Assembly: GCF_040196175.1 (NCBI RefSeq)
Contig: NZ_JBEFNF010000004.1
Span: forward strand, 62,001 to 126,000
DNA: 64,000 nt
Reading direction: 5' to 3'
Source: Halospina sp040196175
GTDB lineage: Bacteria; Pseudomonadota; Gammaproteobacteria; Pseudomonadales; Oleiphilaceae
Shown here: piece by piece, positions 35,323-44,913 of the stretch
How positions within the stretch are numbered: position 1 is the stretch's first letter
Layout of the letters: each line of letters starts with the position of its first letter
The notes under the pieces: model-generated
Told to the model about the DNA's origin: nothing
Seen by the model: the letters and a program-made list of their open reading frames with translations, nothing else
The model's database searches: none
Position numbers and translations under genes: made by a program

Positions 35323-37959
35323 ATGACCGAATTGCATCCCGCCCTCAGGGAAAACATCCGTCTTCTTGGTGAAATTCTTGGTGACTGTATCCGTGAGAAA
35401 CCCGGCCCTGAGTGGTACGAGCGGGTGGAAGCCGTGCGGCAGGCGGCCAAGGACGATCGCATGCAGGAAAGCGGCTCAGGGCAGCGCCTGGCGGAATTGC
35501 TGGCGAGCCTGACCGACGACCAGCTGGTCCCTGTCACCCGGGCGTTCAACCAGTTCCTCAATCTGGCCAACCTGGCCGAGCAGTACCATGGCATCCGGCG
35601 TCATCGCGAGCCCCGGGAACAGGAGCCTGATGAATCGGTTCGGGGGACTCTGGCGCGCCTGGCGGCACAGGGTGTCGCACCTGACAGGCTGCACGAATGC
35701 GTGCGGGACATGCGCATGGAGTTCGTGCTGACGGCCCATCCCACGGAGGTGGCCCGGCGCACCCTCATCATGAAGTATGACGAGATGTCCGCCTGCCTTC
35801 AGCGCCTGGACACCGATGATCTGCTGCCGGAAGAGCGTGAGCTGGAAGTCGGGCGCCTACGCCAGCTCATCACCCAGGCCTGGAATACTGATGAGATCCG
35901 TCATGAACGGCCGACAGCTGTGGATGAGGCCCGTTGGGGGTTTGCGGTAGTGGAGAACAGCCTCTGGCAGGCGTTGCCGGAGTTTCTGCGTGAATTGGAT
36001 GGCGCGCTGGTGGAGCAGACCGGAGAAGGGCTACCCATTGAGTCCAGTCCCATTCGTGTGGCGTCATGGATGGGCGGTGATCGGGATGGTAATCCCAATG
36101 TGACCGCATCGGTTACCCGGGAAGTGCTGCTGCTGAGTCGCTGGATGGCAGCGGATCTGTTCCTGCGTGATCTTCAGGATCTGCGGGCTGAACTTTCAAT
36201 GTGGCAAGCCTCCCCCGAACTACAGGAACGGGTAGGAGGGCACCGTGAGCCTTACCGGGCACTGCTTTCTGAGCTACGCAACCGACTCCTGGCCACACGG
36301 GACTGGGCTGAAGAGGCGGTGCGGGGCAGCACCGAAGCCCCGCCCGAGGTGATGCTGGATTCTGCTGAACTGATCGAGCCGCTTCAGCTGTGCTTTGACT
36401 CGCTGGTGATGTGTGGCATGGAGTCGGTCGCCCGGGGACCGTTGCTGGATACATTACGGCGTGCTCACTGCTTTGGGCTGGCGCTGGTCCGGTTGGACGT
36501 GCGCCAGGAAGCCTCCCGCCACGCGTCCGCCATTGGCGAGATTGTGGATTGGCTTGGTCTCGGTGATTACCAGCAATGGGATGAGGCTGAGCGTCAGCAG
36601 TTTCTGATCCGGGAGCTGGAAAGCCGCCGCCCGCTGGTGCCGCGCAACTGGGCGCCTTCGGCGGAAACACGGGAGGTGCTGGATACCTGCCGGGTGATTG
36701 CGGAACATCCGGCGGAAGCCCTGGGGTCCTATGTGATCTCCATGGCTGCCCAACCCTCGGACGTGCTGGCTGTGATTCTTCTGCTGCGCGAAGCCGGCAT
36801 GCAACACCCCATGCGAATTGTGCCGCTGTTCGAGACACTGGCGGACCTGGATCACGCACCCGAGGCCCTCCGGGCACTACTGGAACTGGACTGGTATCGC
36901 GAATACACCGGAGGCCAGCAGGAGGTGATGATCGGCTATTCGGACTCCGCCAAGGATGCCGGCCAGATGATGGCGGCCTGGGCCCAGTATCAGGCACAGG
37001 AAGCGCTGACGCGGGTAGCCGCGGATTACGGCGTGCACCTGACGCTTTTCCACGGTCGAGGGGGCACCGTTGGTCGTGGTGGTGGTCCGGCGAACCGGGC
37101 CATACTTTCGCAACCACCCGGGTCAGTGAATGGCAGCCTTAGGGTTACCGAGCAAGGGGAGATGATCCGCTTCAAGTTCGGCCTGCCACGGGTGGCCCGA
37201 CGCAGCTTCAATCTCTACATTAGCGCGGTTCTGGAGGCGACAGTGGCACCCGCGCCGGAACCCAGGCCCGAGTGGCGCGAGATGATGCACACGCTGAGTG
37301 ACGAGGCGGTTCGTTCCTATCGTGGTCTGGTGCGTGAGACAGACCAGTTTGTTACCTACTTCCGGCAGGCCACACCGGAGCAGGAACTGGGCAAGCTTGC
37401 TCTGGGCAGCCGCCCCGCAAGGCGCAAGCCCTCGGGTGGCGTCGAGAGCCTCAGGGCCATTCCCTGGATTTTCGCCTGGACCCAGATGCGGTTGATGTTG
37501 CCTGCTTGGCTGGGTAGTGATGCGGCTCTTGACAGGGCGTTGGAGCAGGGTAATGAGCCCCTCCTCAATGAGATGATCCGGGACTGGCCTTTCTTCAGTA
37601 CCCACATCGATATGCTGGAGATGGTGCTGGCCAAGGCGGACCTTCGGATTGTCAGCTATTATGAGCACAAGCTGGTGGCGTCGGATCTACGAGGGCTGGG
37701 AGAAATGCTGCGTGAACGTCTGCGCGGCTGTGTCCATAATGTGAATCGCCTGAAGGGGCAGGAGGAACTGTTGACGCAGCAACCGGAGTTTGCCCATTCA
37801 ATGAGGGTTCGCAACACCTATACGGATCCGCTGCATTACCTGCAGGCGGAGCTGCTGCAGCGCGACCGGGAAGCCGAAGGGCGGGTTCCGGAGAACGTTG
37901 AGAAGGCCTTGAAGGTGACCATGGCCGGTATTGCGGCTGGTATGCGCAATACCGGCTGA
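35323..37959 (+). CDS. ppc: Phosphoenolpyruvate carboxylase
   Basis: Anaplerotic enzyme fixing bicarbonate onto PEP to give oxaloacetate. ATG 35323 (MTELHPALRENIRLLGEILG) gives 878 aa, the length of Pseudomonas PEPC; ATG 35308 adds five residues. Catalytic signatures are FVLTAHPTEVARRT, YSDSAKDAG, FHGRGGTVGRGGGP and the C-terminal KVTMAGIAAGMRNTG. A TACTAA box around 35250 is a possible -10. The ppc-HDOD-adk-tsaB-rsmJ region resembles the PA3680-3687 region of P. aeruginosa. Confidence 0.97.
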   Translation: MTELHPALRENIRLLGEILGDCIREKPGPEWYERVEAVRQAAKDDRMQESGSGQRLAELLASLTDDQLVPVTRAFNQFLNLANLAEQYHGIRRHREPREQEPDESVRGTLARLAAQGVAPDRLHECVRDMRMEFVLTAHPTEVARRTLIMKYDEMSACLQRLDTDDLLPEERELEVGRLRQLITQAWNTDEIRHERPTAVDEARWGFAVVENSLWQALPEFLRELDGALVEQTGEGLPIESSPIRVASWMGGDRDGNPNVTASVTREVLLLSRWMAADLFLRDLQDLRAELSMWQASPELQERVGGHREPYRALLSELRNRLLATRDWAEEAVRGSTEAPPEVMLDSAELIEPLQLCFDSLVMCGMESVARGPLLDTLRRAHCFGLALVRLDVRQEASRHASAIGEIVDWLGLGDYQQWDEAERQQFLIRELESRRPLVPRNWAPSAETREVLDTCRVIAEHPAEALGSYVISMAAQPSDVLAVILLLREAGMQHPMRIVPLFETLADLDHAPEALRALLELDWYREYTGGQQEVMIGYSDSAKDAGQMMAAWAQYQAQEALTRVAADYGVHLTLFHGRGGTVGRGGGPANRAILSQPPGSVNGSLRVTEQGEMIRFKFGLPRVARRSFNLYISAVLEATVAPAPEPRPEWREMMHTLSDEAVRSYRGLVRETDQFVTYFRQATPEQELGKLALGSRPARRKPSGGVESLRAIPWIFAWTQMRLMLPAWLGSDAALDRALEQGNEPLLNEMIRDWPFFSTHIDMLEMVLAKADLRIVSYYEHKLVASDLRGLGEMLRERLRGCVHNVNRLKGQEELLTQQPEFAHSMRVRNTYTDPLHYLQAELLQRDREAEGRVPENVEKALKVTMAGIAAGMRNTG

Positions 37960-37974
37960 GGCTGGGGAGTAAGG

Positions 37975-38892
37975 ATGACGCAACAGCCAGATATGGACGC
38001 TCTGGCGGCGCGGGTGCAACAGCTTTACCGGCTGCCACCCATGCCTGCCATTGCGCTGCGGGTAATGCAGATGACAGCGGCGCCTGAGACCACGGCGGCA
38101 CAGCTTGCCGGCGTGATTGAGCGGGATCCCAGCCTGGCCGCGCAGGTGCTTCGGTATGCCCGCTCTGCTCTCTTCAACTACCGCGGCGAGCTGCACAGTG
38201 TTCAGGAAGCGGTGACAAGGGTTCTGGGTTTCGATCGTGTTACCCATCTGGCCGTGGGCATCGCCGCCTCGCGCAGTTTCGAGCTGCCGCGTTCCGGCCC
38301 CTTGGGGTTGGAGGCGTTCTGGCACCACTCTCTGCATTGTGCCCGTCTGTCACTGGCTATAGCCCGCAGGCTGCCCCGGGGAGCGGCTCGGGACCGCCTG
38401 GATCCGGAGCTGGCCTATTTGAGTGGCCTCCTGCACAATCTCGGTCTGTTGCTGATCGGACACCTGTTCCCCGAGGACTATCGTCAGCTCCGTGAGGCCC
38501 GGGAGGCGGAGCCGGAGGTGGCGCTGTCAGAACTGGAGGCCAGGATCTTCGGGGTGAGCGATCAGGATGAGCAGGCACCGTTGCGGGTTGGCCATGCCAG
38601 TGCCGGCGGGCTTCTGCTTCATCTTTGGGAAATGCCGGAGCCTGTGGTTACGGTTGCGGGGATGCACGAGATAGCGGGCTACCAGGGCCGGCATGAGCCC
38701 TATGTACACTGCGTTCAGCTTGCCAATGAACTTCTGAAGGAGCGTGGCATCGGTGATGAGCAGACCCGGGCTGATCCAGTTGCCGCCGCCAGGGCACTGG
38801 GGCTGAACCAGCCGGATCTGGAGCAGTTATTGGGAACCATCGATGAGGTTAGTGCTGAGATCGAGGATCTGGCCCGGGGGCTTGCGGCCTGA
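37975..38892 (+). CDS. HDOD domain protein
   Basis: 305 aa, ATG 37975 with GGGGAG upstream, 15 bases after ppc. The HDOD core reads YRLPPMPAIALRVMQM, IERDPSLAAQVLRYARSALF and SVQEAVTRVLGFDRVTHLAV, and an HD-like helix ELAYLSGLLHNLGLLLIGHL carries H-N instead of H-D, so metal catalysis is unlikely. It ends with a helical tail (LEQLLGTIDEVSAEIEDLA). Partner and signal are unknown. It is only distantly similar to the HDOD protein at 13641. Confidence 0.88.
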   Translation: MTQQPDMDALAARVQQLYRLPPMPAIALRVMQMTAAPETTAAQLAGVIERDPSLAAQVLRYARSALFNYRGELHSVQEAVTRVLGFDRVTHLAVGIAASRSFELPRSGPLGLEAFWHHSLHCARLSLAIARRLPRGAARDRLDPELAYLSGLLHNLGLLLIGHLFPEDYRQLREAREAEPEVALSELEARIFGVSDQDEQAPLRVGHASAGGLLLHLWEMPEPVVTVAGMHEIAGYQGRHEPYVHCVQLANELLKERGIGDEQTRADPVAAARALGLNQPDLEQLLGTIDEVSAEIEDLARGLAA

Positions 38893-38893
38893 T

Positions 38894-38921
38894 TTGCCAC
38901 ATAGGGTCTGCCACGTATAAT
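38894..38921 (+). promoter_or_regulatory. Sigma-70 promoter for adk
   Basis: TTGCCA (38894-38899) and TATAAT (38916-38921) with a 16-base spacer, just after the HDOD stop. The -10 is a perfect match and the -35 has 5 of 6. The resulting leader would be about 59 nt. It is the best consensus promoter I see in the window. Confidence 0.7.
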
Positions 38922-38986
38922 GACACCTCGATTTTAACAAGAGTCTGCCCCTGTCCAGGGGCTGTAAGCCAATGGGAGCAATCAGT

Positions 38987-39643
38987 ATGCGTATCATTCT
39001 GCTCGGCCCGCCGGGAGCCGGAAAAGGAACCCAGGCTGCGTACCTCACCGAAGCTTTCGGTATTCCTCAGATCTCCACGGGCGACATGCTCCGTGCTCAG
39101 GTCAAGGCTGGAACCGAGCTGGGAAAGAAAGCGGAAGAAGTGATGGCTGCGGGCCAGCTGGTATCCGATGACCTGATCATCGGCATGCTCAAAGAGCGCA
39201 TCGCTGAGGACGACTGCAAGAATGGCTACCTGCTGGACGGGGTGCCGCGGACCATTCCCCAGGCGGAATCACTCCAGGAACAGGGGGTTAAGATTGACTA
39301 CGTTGTTGAGGTCTCGGTGGACGATGAAGAGATTGTCGAGCGCCTTTCCGGGCGTCGTATCCACGAGCCGAGCGGTCGCGTCTATCATGTGAAACATATG
39401 CCTCCCAAGGAAGAGGGTAAGGACGACGAGACGGGTGAAGCACTGATCCAGCGTGATGACGACAAGGAAGAGACAGTGCGTAAACGGCTGCAGGTCTACC
39501 GCGACGAGACCGAGCCGCTGGTCAGGTTCTACCAGGACCTGGAGTCCAAGAACCCGGGTAACGCCCCCCATTACGTCCGGATCGAGGGTGTCGGTTCCAC
39601 CGAAGCCATCCGCGATCGAATCCTTTCCGCCCTGAAGGGCTGA
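38987..39643 (+). CDS. adk: Adenylate kinase
   Basis: Interconverts ATP + AMP and 2 ADP, 218 aa. ATG 38987 follows GGGAG; a longer frame from 38972 adds five residues. P-loop GPPGAGKGT at residues 7-15, AMP site STGDMLRAQV and GYLLDGVPRTIPQAE, and a long LID domain (RRIHEPSGRVYHVKHMPP onward) without zinc cysteines. The loop reads DGVPRT where the usual residues are DGFPRT. It is preceded by a near-consensus promoter. Confidence 0.97.
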   Translation: MRIILLGPPGAGKGTQAAYLTEAFGIPQISTGDMLRAQVKAGTELGKKAEEVMAAGQLVSDDLIIGMLKERIAEDDCKNGYLLDGVPRTIPQAESLQEQGVKIDYVVEVSVDDEEIVERLSGRRIHEPSGRVYHVKHMPPKEEGKDDETGEALIQRDDDKEETVRKRLQVYRDETEPLVRFYQDLESKNPGNAPHYVRIEGVGSTEAIRDRILSALKG

Positions 39644-39651
39644 GGCCTCCC

Positions 39652-40341
39652 GTGACCCGGCTGCTCGCTGTCGACACCAGTGCCGGCCGGGGCTCCGTTG
39701 CTCTCCTGGACGGGGGCAGCGTTCGCTCTGTTTACAGCGATCAACCCCGCTCCCACACCCGCCGGCTCGAGCCCATGATCAATGAGCTACTGGAGCAGGC
39801 TGGACTGCAACTTGGCGAGCTGGACGCACTGGCGTTTGGTGCCGGCCCCGGATCGTTCACGGGGCTGCGGGTGACAGCTGGTCTGGTTCAGGGGCTGGCC
39901 TTCGGACTTCGGCTTCCGGTGGTTGCCGTCTCCTCGCTCAGGGCCATGGCCCATGCTGTGCATAGCTACCTTGATGCGCCAACGGATGTTGCCGTGGCCA
40001 GGGATGCCCGAATGGGAGAACTTTACTGGGGGCTGTATCGGGTAACGCCGGACGCGGTGGTGGCGCCACTGTCTCCGGAGGCGCTGTTATCGCCGAAGGA
40101 TCTGACTATGCCTGAAGGCACGGATGATTATCTGGGGGTGGGTGATGGCTGGCTACTGCGGGACTCGATTCCGGAAACCGTGCTGTCGCGCATGGGCGCA
40201 ATCATGACGGATGTAGCCCCTGAGGCCGCTGCGATCGCCCGGCTTGGTGAAGTCCTGCTCGAGCAGGGTGAGGGGGTTGATGCCGAGGCGGTCCAGCCGG
40301 TCTATCTTAGGGATGATGTTGCCTGGCAGGGCAGCGCCTGA
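39652..40341 (+). CDS. tsaB: tRNA threonylcarbamoyladenosine biosynthesis protein TsaB
   Basis: Scaffold partner of TsaD in t6A37 tRNA modification, 229 aa, start GTG 39652. The actin-like N-terminal fold shows LAVDTSAGRGSVALLDG and the diagnostic LAFGAGPGSFTGLRV. It follows adk by 8 bases, the same order as in Pseudomonas. Confidence 0.94.
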   Translation: MTRLLAVDTSAGRGSVALLDGGSVRSVYSDQPRSHTRRLEPMINELLEQAGLQLGELDALAFGAGPGSFTGLRVTAGLVQGLAFGLRLPVVAVSSLRAMAHAVHSYLDAPTDVAVARDARMGELYWGLYRVTPDAVVAPLSPEALLSPKDLTMPEGTDDYLGVGDGWLLRDSIPETVLSRMGAIMTDVAPEAAAIARLGEVLLEQGEGVDAEAVQPVYLRDDVAWQGSA

Positions 40342-40413
40342 GCAGGGTGGGTGAGCAATGGCTATACTGTTCTTCCGTTATTCTGTGCTCGATACTGACG
40401 GGCGGTGATTCCT

Positions 40414-40737
40414 ATGGTCGGTGGTATCTCTGGAAATACACCTCTGCCGGTTGCGCCGGATCCAGCACGGCGGCCTGATAACCCCGCGCGGGAAGCGCCA
40501 CGCGCAGAGCCGGTTAATGAGCCCCGCAATGCCCCCCAGCAGGAAGCGCCCGGACGGGAGCGCAGGCGCCCGGAAGCGGCGGGTGACCCCGAGGTCGTGC
40601 GTCCCCGTCGAAGTCCGGATACCGATGATCTGCCGCTTCGCAACCAGGAGGCGCTTAGCGCCTATGATCGCATTGGCAACGCCGGGGCAGCCGCAGGCGA
40701 GGAGGCGGAGCTGGTCGGCGTGGATGTCCGCATCTGA
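40414..40737 (+). CDS. Hypothetical protein, proline/arginine/acid-rich
   Basis: 107 aa from ATG 40414, with GGCGG 8 bases upstream (GTG 40405 is the alternative). The sequence is low-complexity in its middle (many P, R, E and A: for example RRPDNPAREAPRAEPVNEP) and ends with a more ordered helix-like segment, LRNQEALSAYDRIGNAGAAA. No signal peptide or membrane segment. Pseudomonas has a similarly disordered small protein at this place. The ATG of rsmJ overlaps its stop, which supports it being translated. Function unknown. Confidence 0.65.
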   Translation: MVGGISGNTPLPVAPDPARRPDNPAREAPRAEPVNEPRNAPQQEAPGRERRRPEAAGDPEVVRPRRSPDTDDLPLRNQEALSAYDRIGNAGAAAGEEAELVGVDVRI

Positions 40738-41522
40738 TGCATTCCGGGCTCCAGGCTGCCGCTACCCGGCAAGAGTGGCTTCCAGCAGCAATGCAGATGG
40801 CCAGACGGCTGGGCATTGAATGCGTTCCGGTGCCTGTGGACCGGCCGGCCAGATGCGATACGCCGGATGTTTTACTGCTGGTGTCCGATGAGGGCGTCAG
40901 CCTGCAGGCGACTGGTAAAAAAGCTCCTGGCCCGGTACGGGTGGACTGGGTGAACGGCCGCAGCGGGCATCGTCGGCGGCAGGGCGGGGCGGAGCTTCTG
41001 GTCAAGGCCATCGGACTGGCACGTACTTCACGGCCTCTCAGGATCCTGGACGCTACGGCCGGGCTGGGTGAGGACGCGCTGGTTCTGGCCGGTTTTGATT
41101 GTGAACTCATGCTGTTCGAGCGCTCACCGGTAATGGCAGAGCTGCTTGCAGACGGCATGACGCGCGCTGCAGAAGAACCGGCGCTGTCAGCGCGCCTCGC
41201 GCGTATGCAACTGGAGCGTGGTGATGCTGCCTCTTGGCTTGAGAAGCATCCGGCAGCCGTGGATGTGGTCTACCTGGATCCCATGTTCCCAGAAAAACGT
41301 AATAGCGCCGCCGTGCGCAAGGAGATGCAACTGGCCCGGGCTGTGGTCGGCGACGATGAGGACGCTGCTGCCTTGCTGACAACAGGGCTGGCTGCGGCGC
41401 GCCACCGCGTGGTGGTCAAGCGCCCGCGCCGGGCTGAGCCATTGCCGGGGCCTGCACCGTCCATTTCTATTGAGGGGCGCAGCAGCCGCTTCGATGTCTA
41501 CAGCCGCCAAGCCTTGCCCTAG
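40737..41522 (+). CDS. rsmJ: 16S rRNA (guanine-1516-N2)-methyltransferase RsmJ
   Basis: SAM enzyme making m2G1516 in 16S rRNA, 261 aa. Motif I is ILDATAGLGEDALVLAGFDC, and VVYLDPMFPEKRNSAAVRKE carries the DPMFP catalytic motif diagnostic of the family. ATG 40737 overlaps the previous stop by one base. Its 3' end overlaps the convergent plsB by four bases. Confidence 0.94.
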   Translation: MHSGLQAAATRQEWLPAAMQMARRLGIECVPVPVDRPARCDTPDVLLLVSDEGVSLQATGKKAPGPVRVDWVNGRSGHRRRQGGAELLVKAIGLARTSRPLRILDATAGLGEDALVLAGFDCELMLFERSPVMAELLADGMTRAAEEPALSARLARMQLERGDAASWLEKHPAAVDVVYLDPMFPEKRNSAAVRKEMQLARAVVGDDEDAAALLTTGLAAARHRVVVKRPRRAEPLPGPAPSISIEGRSSRFDVYSRQALP

Positions 41523-44008
41523 GATTGTGCTGGCTTTGCCTCGGGCGCAGGGCCACTGACGTTGGTTACCTGAAGGATGGATTGGCGCAGCTCCGAGCTG
41601 AGAACCAGCCGGGCCTCCTCGGCTACCTCTTCGAGTCCTGAACGCCAGACCAGCCGGCCGTCGTCGTCCGTAGTCAGGATACCGTTGGTCCGCAGGTTGG
41701 CGATAAAGTTGCGGAACAGGGTTTTGTCAAAAAATTCCGGCGCACTCAGCCCAAACAGCACGGCTACCCGTTCGGCCAGCAGAGTAGATTGTTCCTCCAG
41801 CTCTTCCGGCAACAGGGCGTTGGGTCCAAAGCGCCGCAGGATGGCAATGCTGAGATAATAGCGCTGCAACGTCTGGATCATGCCGTTGGAGAGCACACCC
41901 AGGCGCACTGCATCTGCCGAGCCAGGTTCAGGACGATGCAGAAGGCTGCCTTCACTGATCAGAAGGCCCTCCTCCACTAAGCGGTCGATCCAGGTATCCA
42001 GAACCGAGTCGATTTCATCTGTTGACCAGTGCAGGAAGAGCTCAGACTGGATGTACGGGTAGATGGCTCGTGCCAGGAATACCAGCCGTTCCCGCTCCAG
42101 TGAGCTGTTGTTCTGGAACAGACTGGCCAGCAGCGCCGGGATAGCGAACAGGTGCTGGACGTTGTTGCGGTAGTACGTCATCAGCACGGCGTGGCGGCCC
42201 TCCAGCAGAATGATGTCGCCCAGTGTCTGGCGGCGGCGGGCGATCAGGCCCATTTTTTCGTTGTAAGCAATCCAGTCCTCGCCGGTGCCTTCCGGGAAGG
42301 TCATGCGATCACTGTAGGGCTGCTTGTGGAGTAGGTTGCACAGGTCTTCCATCAGGCGCGCCAGAAGCTGTTCGTCCATAGCAAGGCGGTCGGTCGCCAA
42401 CATCACAGTGGCCAACAGATTGACTGGGTTCAGAGCGGCCGCTTCGTTGATGTGCGTCACCGTGCGGCGGGCGAGGGTGTTAACCACTCCGGGCAGCCAT
42501 TCGGGCCGGAAGCCTTGGTCGTATTCCTCGTTGCGCCACTGGGGCCGCTGTTCGTCCAGTACGCTCGCCAGTTCAATGGGAGCGCCAAAGTTCACCGACA
42601 CCTGGCCAAAAGAGCGCCGGAGGTTGCGCAGCGATCCGATCAGACCCAGCAGTCCTTCTTTTTTCTTCTGGGTGCCCTGAAGTTCGCCCAGGTAAGAGCG
42701 GCCTTCAAGGATCTTTTCATACCCGAAATAGACCGGGACCAAAACAATGGGCTTGCGTGGATCCCGCAGGAAGCTGCGCACTGTCATCGATAGCATGCCC
42801 GAGCGCGGCTGCAGGGTACGCCCGGTACGGCTTCGGCCGCCCTCGACAAAGTACTCCATGGAGAACCCCCGGGTGAACATGACGTGCATGTATTCGTTAA
42901 AAACTGTTGAATACAGCGGGTTGTCGCGGAAGCTGCGGCGCATGAAAAAGGCACCGCCACGGCGCAGAAGTGGGCCCACAACCGGCATGTTCAGGTTGAT
43001 CCCGGCAGCGATGTGTGGCGGCATCAGGCCATTCTTGTAGAGCACGTAAGACAGCAGCAGGTAGTCGATGTGTGAGCGGTGGCAGGGCACATAGACCACG
43101 GCGTTATCCCGGGCTGCCTCCTGAGCTGTTTCGATATTGTTGACTCGAATGCCGTCGTAGAGTCGGTTCCAGAGTCGGCCCAGAATCACCTCCAGGAACC
43201 GGATGGTCACCATGGAAAAGTTGGAGGTAATCTCGTGGGCGTATTTGAGGGCGCGGTCACGGGCCCTGGCCTGGGGGATACCTTCATGTTTGGCCGTCTC
43301 GCCGATGGCATCCTTCACCGGCTGACTGCGCACCAGTGCGTTGACCAGGGTCCGCCGGTGGGATAGGTCGGGACCGATGACGGCCTGTCGGACCCGTCGG
43401 AAGTGTACCCGCAGAATGCGGGCCAGTTTGCGCTGGGCCACTGATTCACTGCGCGCCTCGCTGATGGCTTCCTGGAGCGACAGCGGCCGATTGAACTGGA
43501 CAAACAGATTGCGGCCATGGATAAGGATGGTGAAGAATTTTTCCAGCGGGCCGGTTACGGACCAGCTGTCCGAGAGCATGATCTTGAGCAGTGATCTTTC
43601 CTTATCCGGGGACCGCCCCCAGAACAGGGAAACCGGAACAATCTGCACGTCTTTGCCGGTTCGGCAGCCCTGGATGACCAGTTCCTTGAAGCGCTCTGTA
43701 GGCACTGGGGTATGGCGGAGCCGTCGGAGACCGCCCCGGCGCTTATACAGGAAGAGAAAAGAATGCTTCAGTCCGTCACCAAGTGGCAGCGGATTTTCAG
43801 CCCGGCGCAGATTGGCGCGCCTGAGTTCTTCTTCCAACACCAAACGGCTTGAAAGCGAGCTGTACTGCAAGACGTAACAGACTGGTTTATCCGGATCGAG
43901 GCCCAGCTGTTCCTCGTCGGAGCCCAGAACACGGCTGCGTACCCACAGGTATATCAGCCTGCGCAGGATCGTCAGGATCAGATTTGCGGGGCCTTTCAGA
44001 AACGCCAT
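41519..44008 (-). CDS. plsB: Glycerol-3-phosphate 1-O-acyltransferase PlsB
   Basis: Membrane enzyme acylating sn-glycerol 3-phosphate from acyl-CoA or acyl-ACP, first committed phospholipid step; 829 aa. The acyltransferase block has the HX4D motif in VYVPCHRSHIDYLLLSYVLY, the FFMRRSFRDNPLYSTVF segment, and the substrate-binding FVEGGRSRTGRTLQPRSGML, followed by PIVLVPVYFGYEKI. The long regulatory C-terminal half is complete. GGAG precedes ATG 44008. It is divergent from nudC. Confidence 0.97.
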   Translation of the reverse strand: MAFLKGPANLILTILRRLIYLWVRSRVLGSDEEQLGLDPDKPVCYVLQYSSLSSRLVLEEELRRANLRRAENPLPLGDGLKHSFLFLYKRRGGLRRLRHTPVPTERFKELVIQGCRTGKDVQIVPVSLFWGRSPDKERSLLKIMLSDSWSVTGPLEKFFTILIHGRNLFVQFNRPLSLQEAISEARSESVAQRKLARILRVHFRRVRQAVIGPDLSHRRTLVNALVRSQPVKDAIGETAKHEGIPQARARDRALKYAHEITSNFSMVTIRFLEVILGRLWNRLYDGIRVNNIETAQEAARDNAVVYVPCHRSHIDYLLLSYVLYKNGLMPPHIAAGINLNMPVVGPLLRRGGAFFMRRSFRDNPLYSTVFNEYMHVMFTRGFSMEYFVEGGRSRTGRTLQPRSGMLSMTVRSFLRDPRKPIVLVPVYFGYEKILEGRSYLGELQGTQKKKEGLLGLIGSLRNLRRSFGQVSVNFGAPIELASVLDEQRPQWRNEEYDQGFRPEWLPGVVNTLARRTVTHINEAAALNPVNLLATVMLATDRLAMDEQLLARLMEDLCNLLHKQPYSDRMTFPEGTGEDWIAYNEKMGLIARRRQTLGDIILLEGRHAVLMTYYRNNVQHLFAIPALLASLFQNNSSLERERLVFLARAIYPYIQSELFLHWSTDEIDSVLDTWIDRLVEEGLLISEGSLLHRPEPGSADAVRLGVLSNGMIQTLQRYYLSIAILRRFGPNALLPEELEEQSTLLAERVAVLFGLSAPEFFDKTLFRNFIANLRTNGILTTDDDGRLVWRSGLEEVAEEARLVLSSELRQSILQVTNVSGPAPEAKPAQS

Positions 44009-44085
44009 GCGTACTCCGCATCGGATGGGTTATCGAATGTTTGCCAAGTTTACGCCTCGCGCGGCACGCGGCAAAGTCCCGTTGC

Positions 44086-44114
44086 TTGCCGGCATGGCAG
44101 GCTCTGATTATAGT
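44086..44114 (+). promoter_or_regulatory. Candidate sigma-70 promoter for nudC
   Basis: TTGCCG (44086-44091), 17-base spacer, TATAGT (44109-44114). Expected initiation is about base 44121, one base before the nudC ATG at 44122. No Shine-Dalgarno sequence lies in the short interval, so the mRNA may be leaderless. Confidence 0.5.
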
Positions 44115-44121
44115 GCCTGAC

Positions 44122-44913
44122 ATGGATAACCTGACCGATTTCATTGCAGATCCCTGGGCGGTTGCCGCTCCGGCACGCGAGCTTGTCGCCGTTTTCAACG
44201 ACGGACTGGACCTTTATCCCGCTGTAGATGGGGCGCTGTTCCACGATGCGGCGGCGGTTCCCGCCACTGCTGATACGCTGCTCCCGGTGGGCTGCCTGGG
44301 CCAGGATCGGCTGTATGTGGCACGAGCCAGCGGCACCGAGGGCCGGAGCCTGCGGTCGGTCTACCCTCATGCCACGCCAGCGGAACGTGCTGCCCTGGGC
44401 GCGGCGCGCCAACGGTTGCAGTGGGTTCAGGACCATGCCTTCTGTGGTCGTTGTGGCGGTCCGACCCAGTGGTACGAGCATGAGTACACGCTTTACTGCG
44501 CCCACTGCGACCGCCGTCATTATCCCCGCGTTTCACCCTGTGTGATCGTGGCGGTCCACGAAGGCGACTGGCTTTTACTTGGCCGGAGTCCGCGTCACCC
44601 GCCGGACCTGTGGACGCTGATTGCTGGTTTTATCGAACCGGGTGAGTCGGCGGAAGCCGCCGTGACGCGGGAGGTGTATGAGGAAACGGGCGCTCAGCTC
44701 GCGGATGTTCGTTATCAGGATTCAGAAAGCTGGCCTTTTCCCCATCAGCTTATGCTTGGCTACAGCGCCCGCTTTGCCGGTGGGCACCTCCGGCGGGCGG
44801 AGGATGAACTTGTGGCGCTGGAGTGGTTTCATCGGGATTCGCTCCCCAGGGTGCCGGGGGACTGGACCATTGCAGGGCGGTTGATACGCGCATTCCAGAA
44901 GGGGAGCGTCTGA
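44122..44913 (+). CDS. nudC: NAD(+) diphosphatase/decapping enzyme NudC
   Basis: Nudix hydrolase cleaving NADH and removing NAD caps from RNA, 263 aa from ATG 44122; the frame remains open to 43849 but those residues are shadow of plsB. A zinc ribbon is present as CGRCGG and CAHCDRRHYPR (four Cys), and the Nudix box GFIEPGESAEAAVTREVYEE continues TGA. The specificity motif SESWPFPHQLM corresponds to the NudC SQPWPFPxS signature. murI starts on its stop codon. Confidence 0.95.
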   Translation: MDNLTDFIADPWAVAAPARELVAVFNDGLDLYPAVDGALFHDAAAVPATADTLLPVGCLGQDRLYVARASGTEGRSLRSVYPHATPAERAALGAARQRLQWVQDHAFCGRCGGPTQWYEHEYTLYCAHCDRRHYPRVSPCVIVAVHEGDWLLLGRSPRHPPDLWTLIAGFIEPGESAEAAVTREVYEETGAQLADVRYQDSESWPFPHQLMLGYSARFAGGHLRRAEDELVALEWFHRDSLPRVPGDWTIAGRLIRAFQKGSV

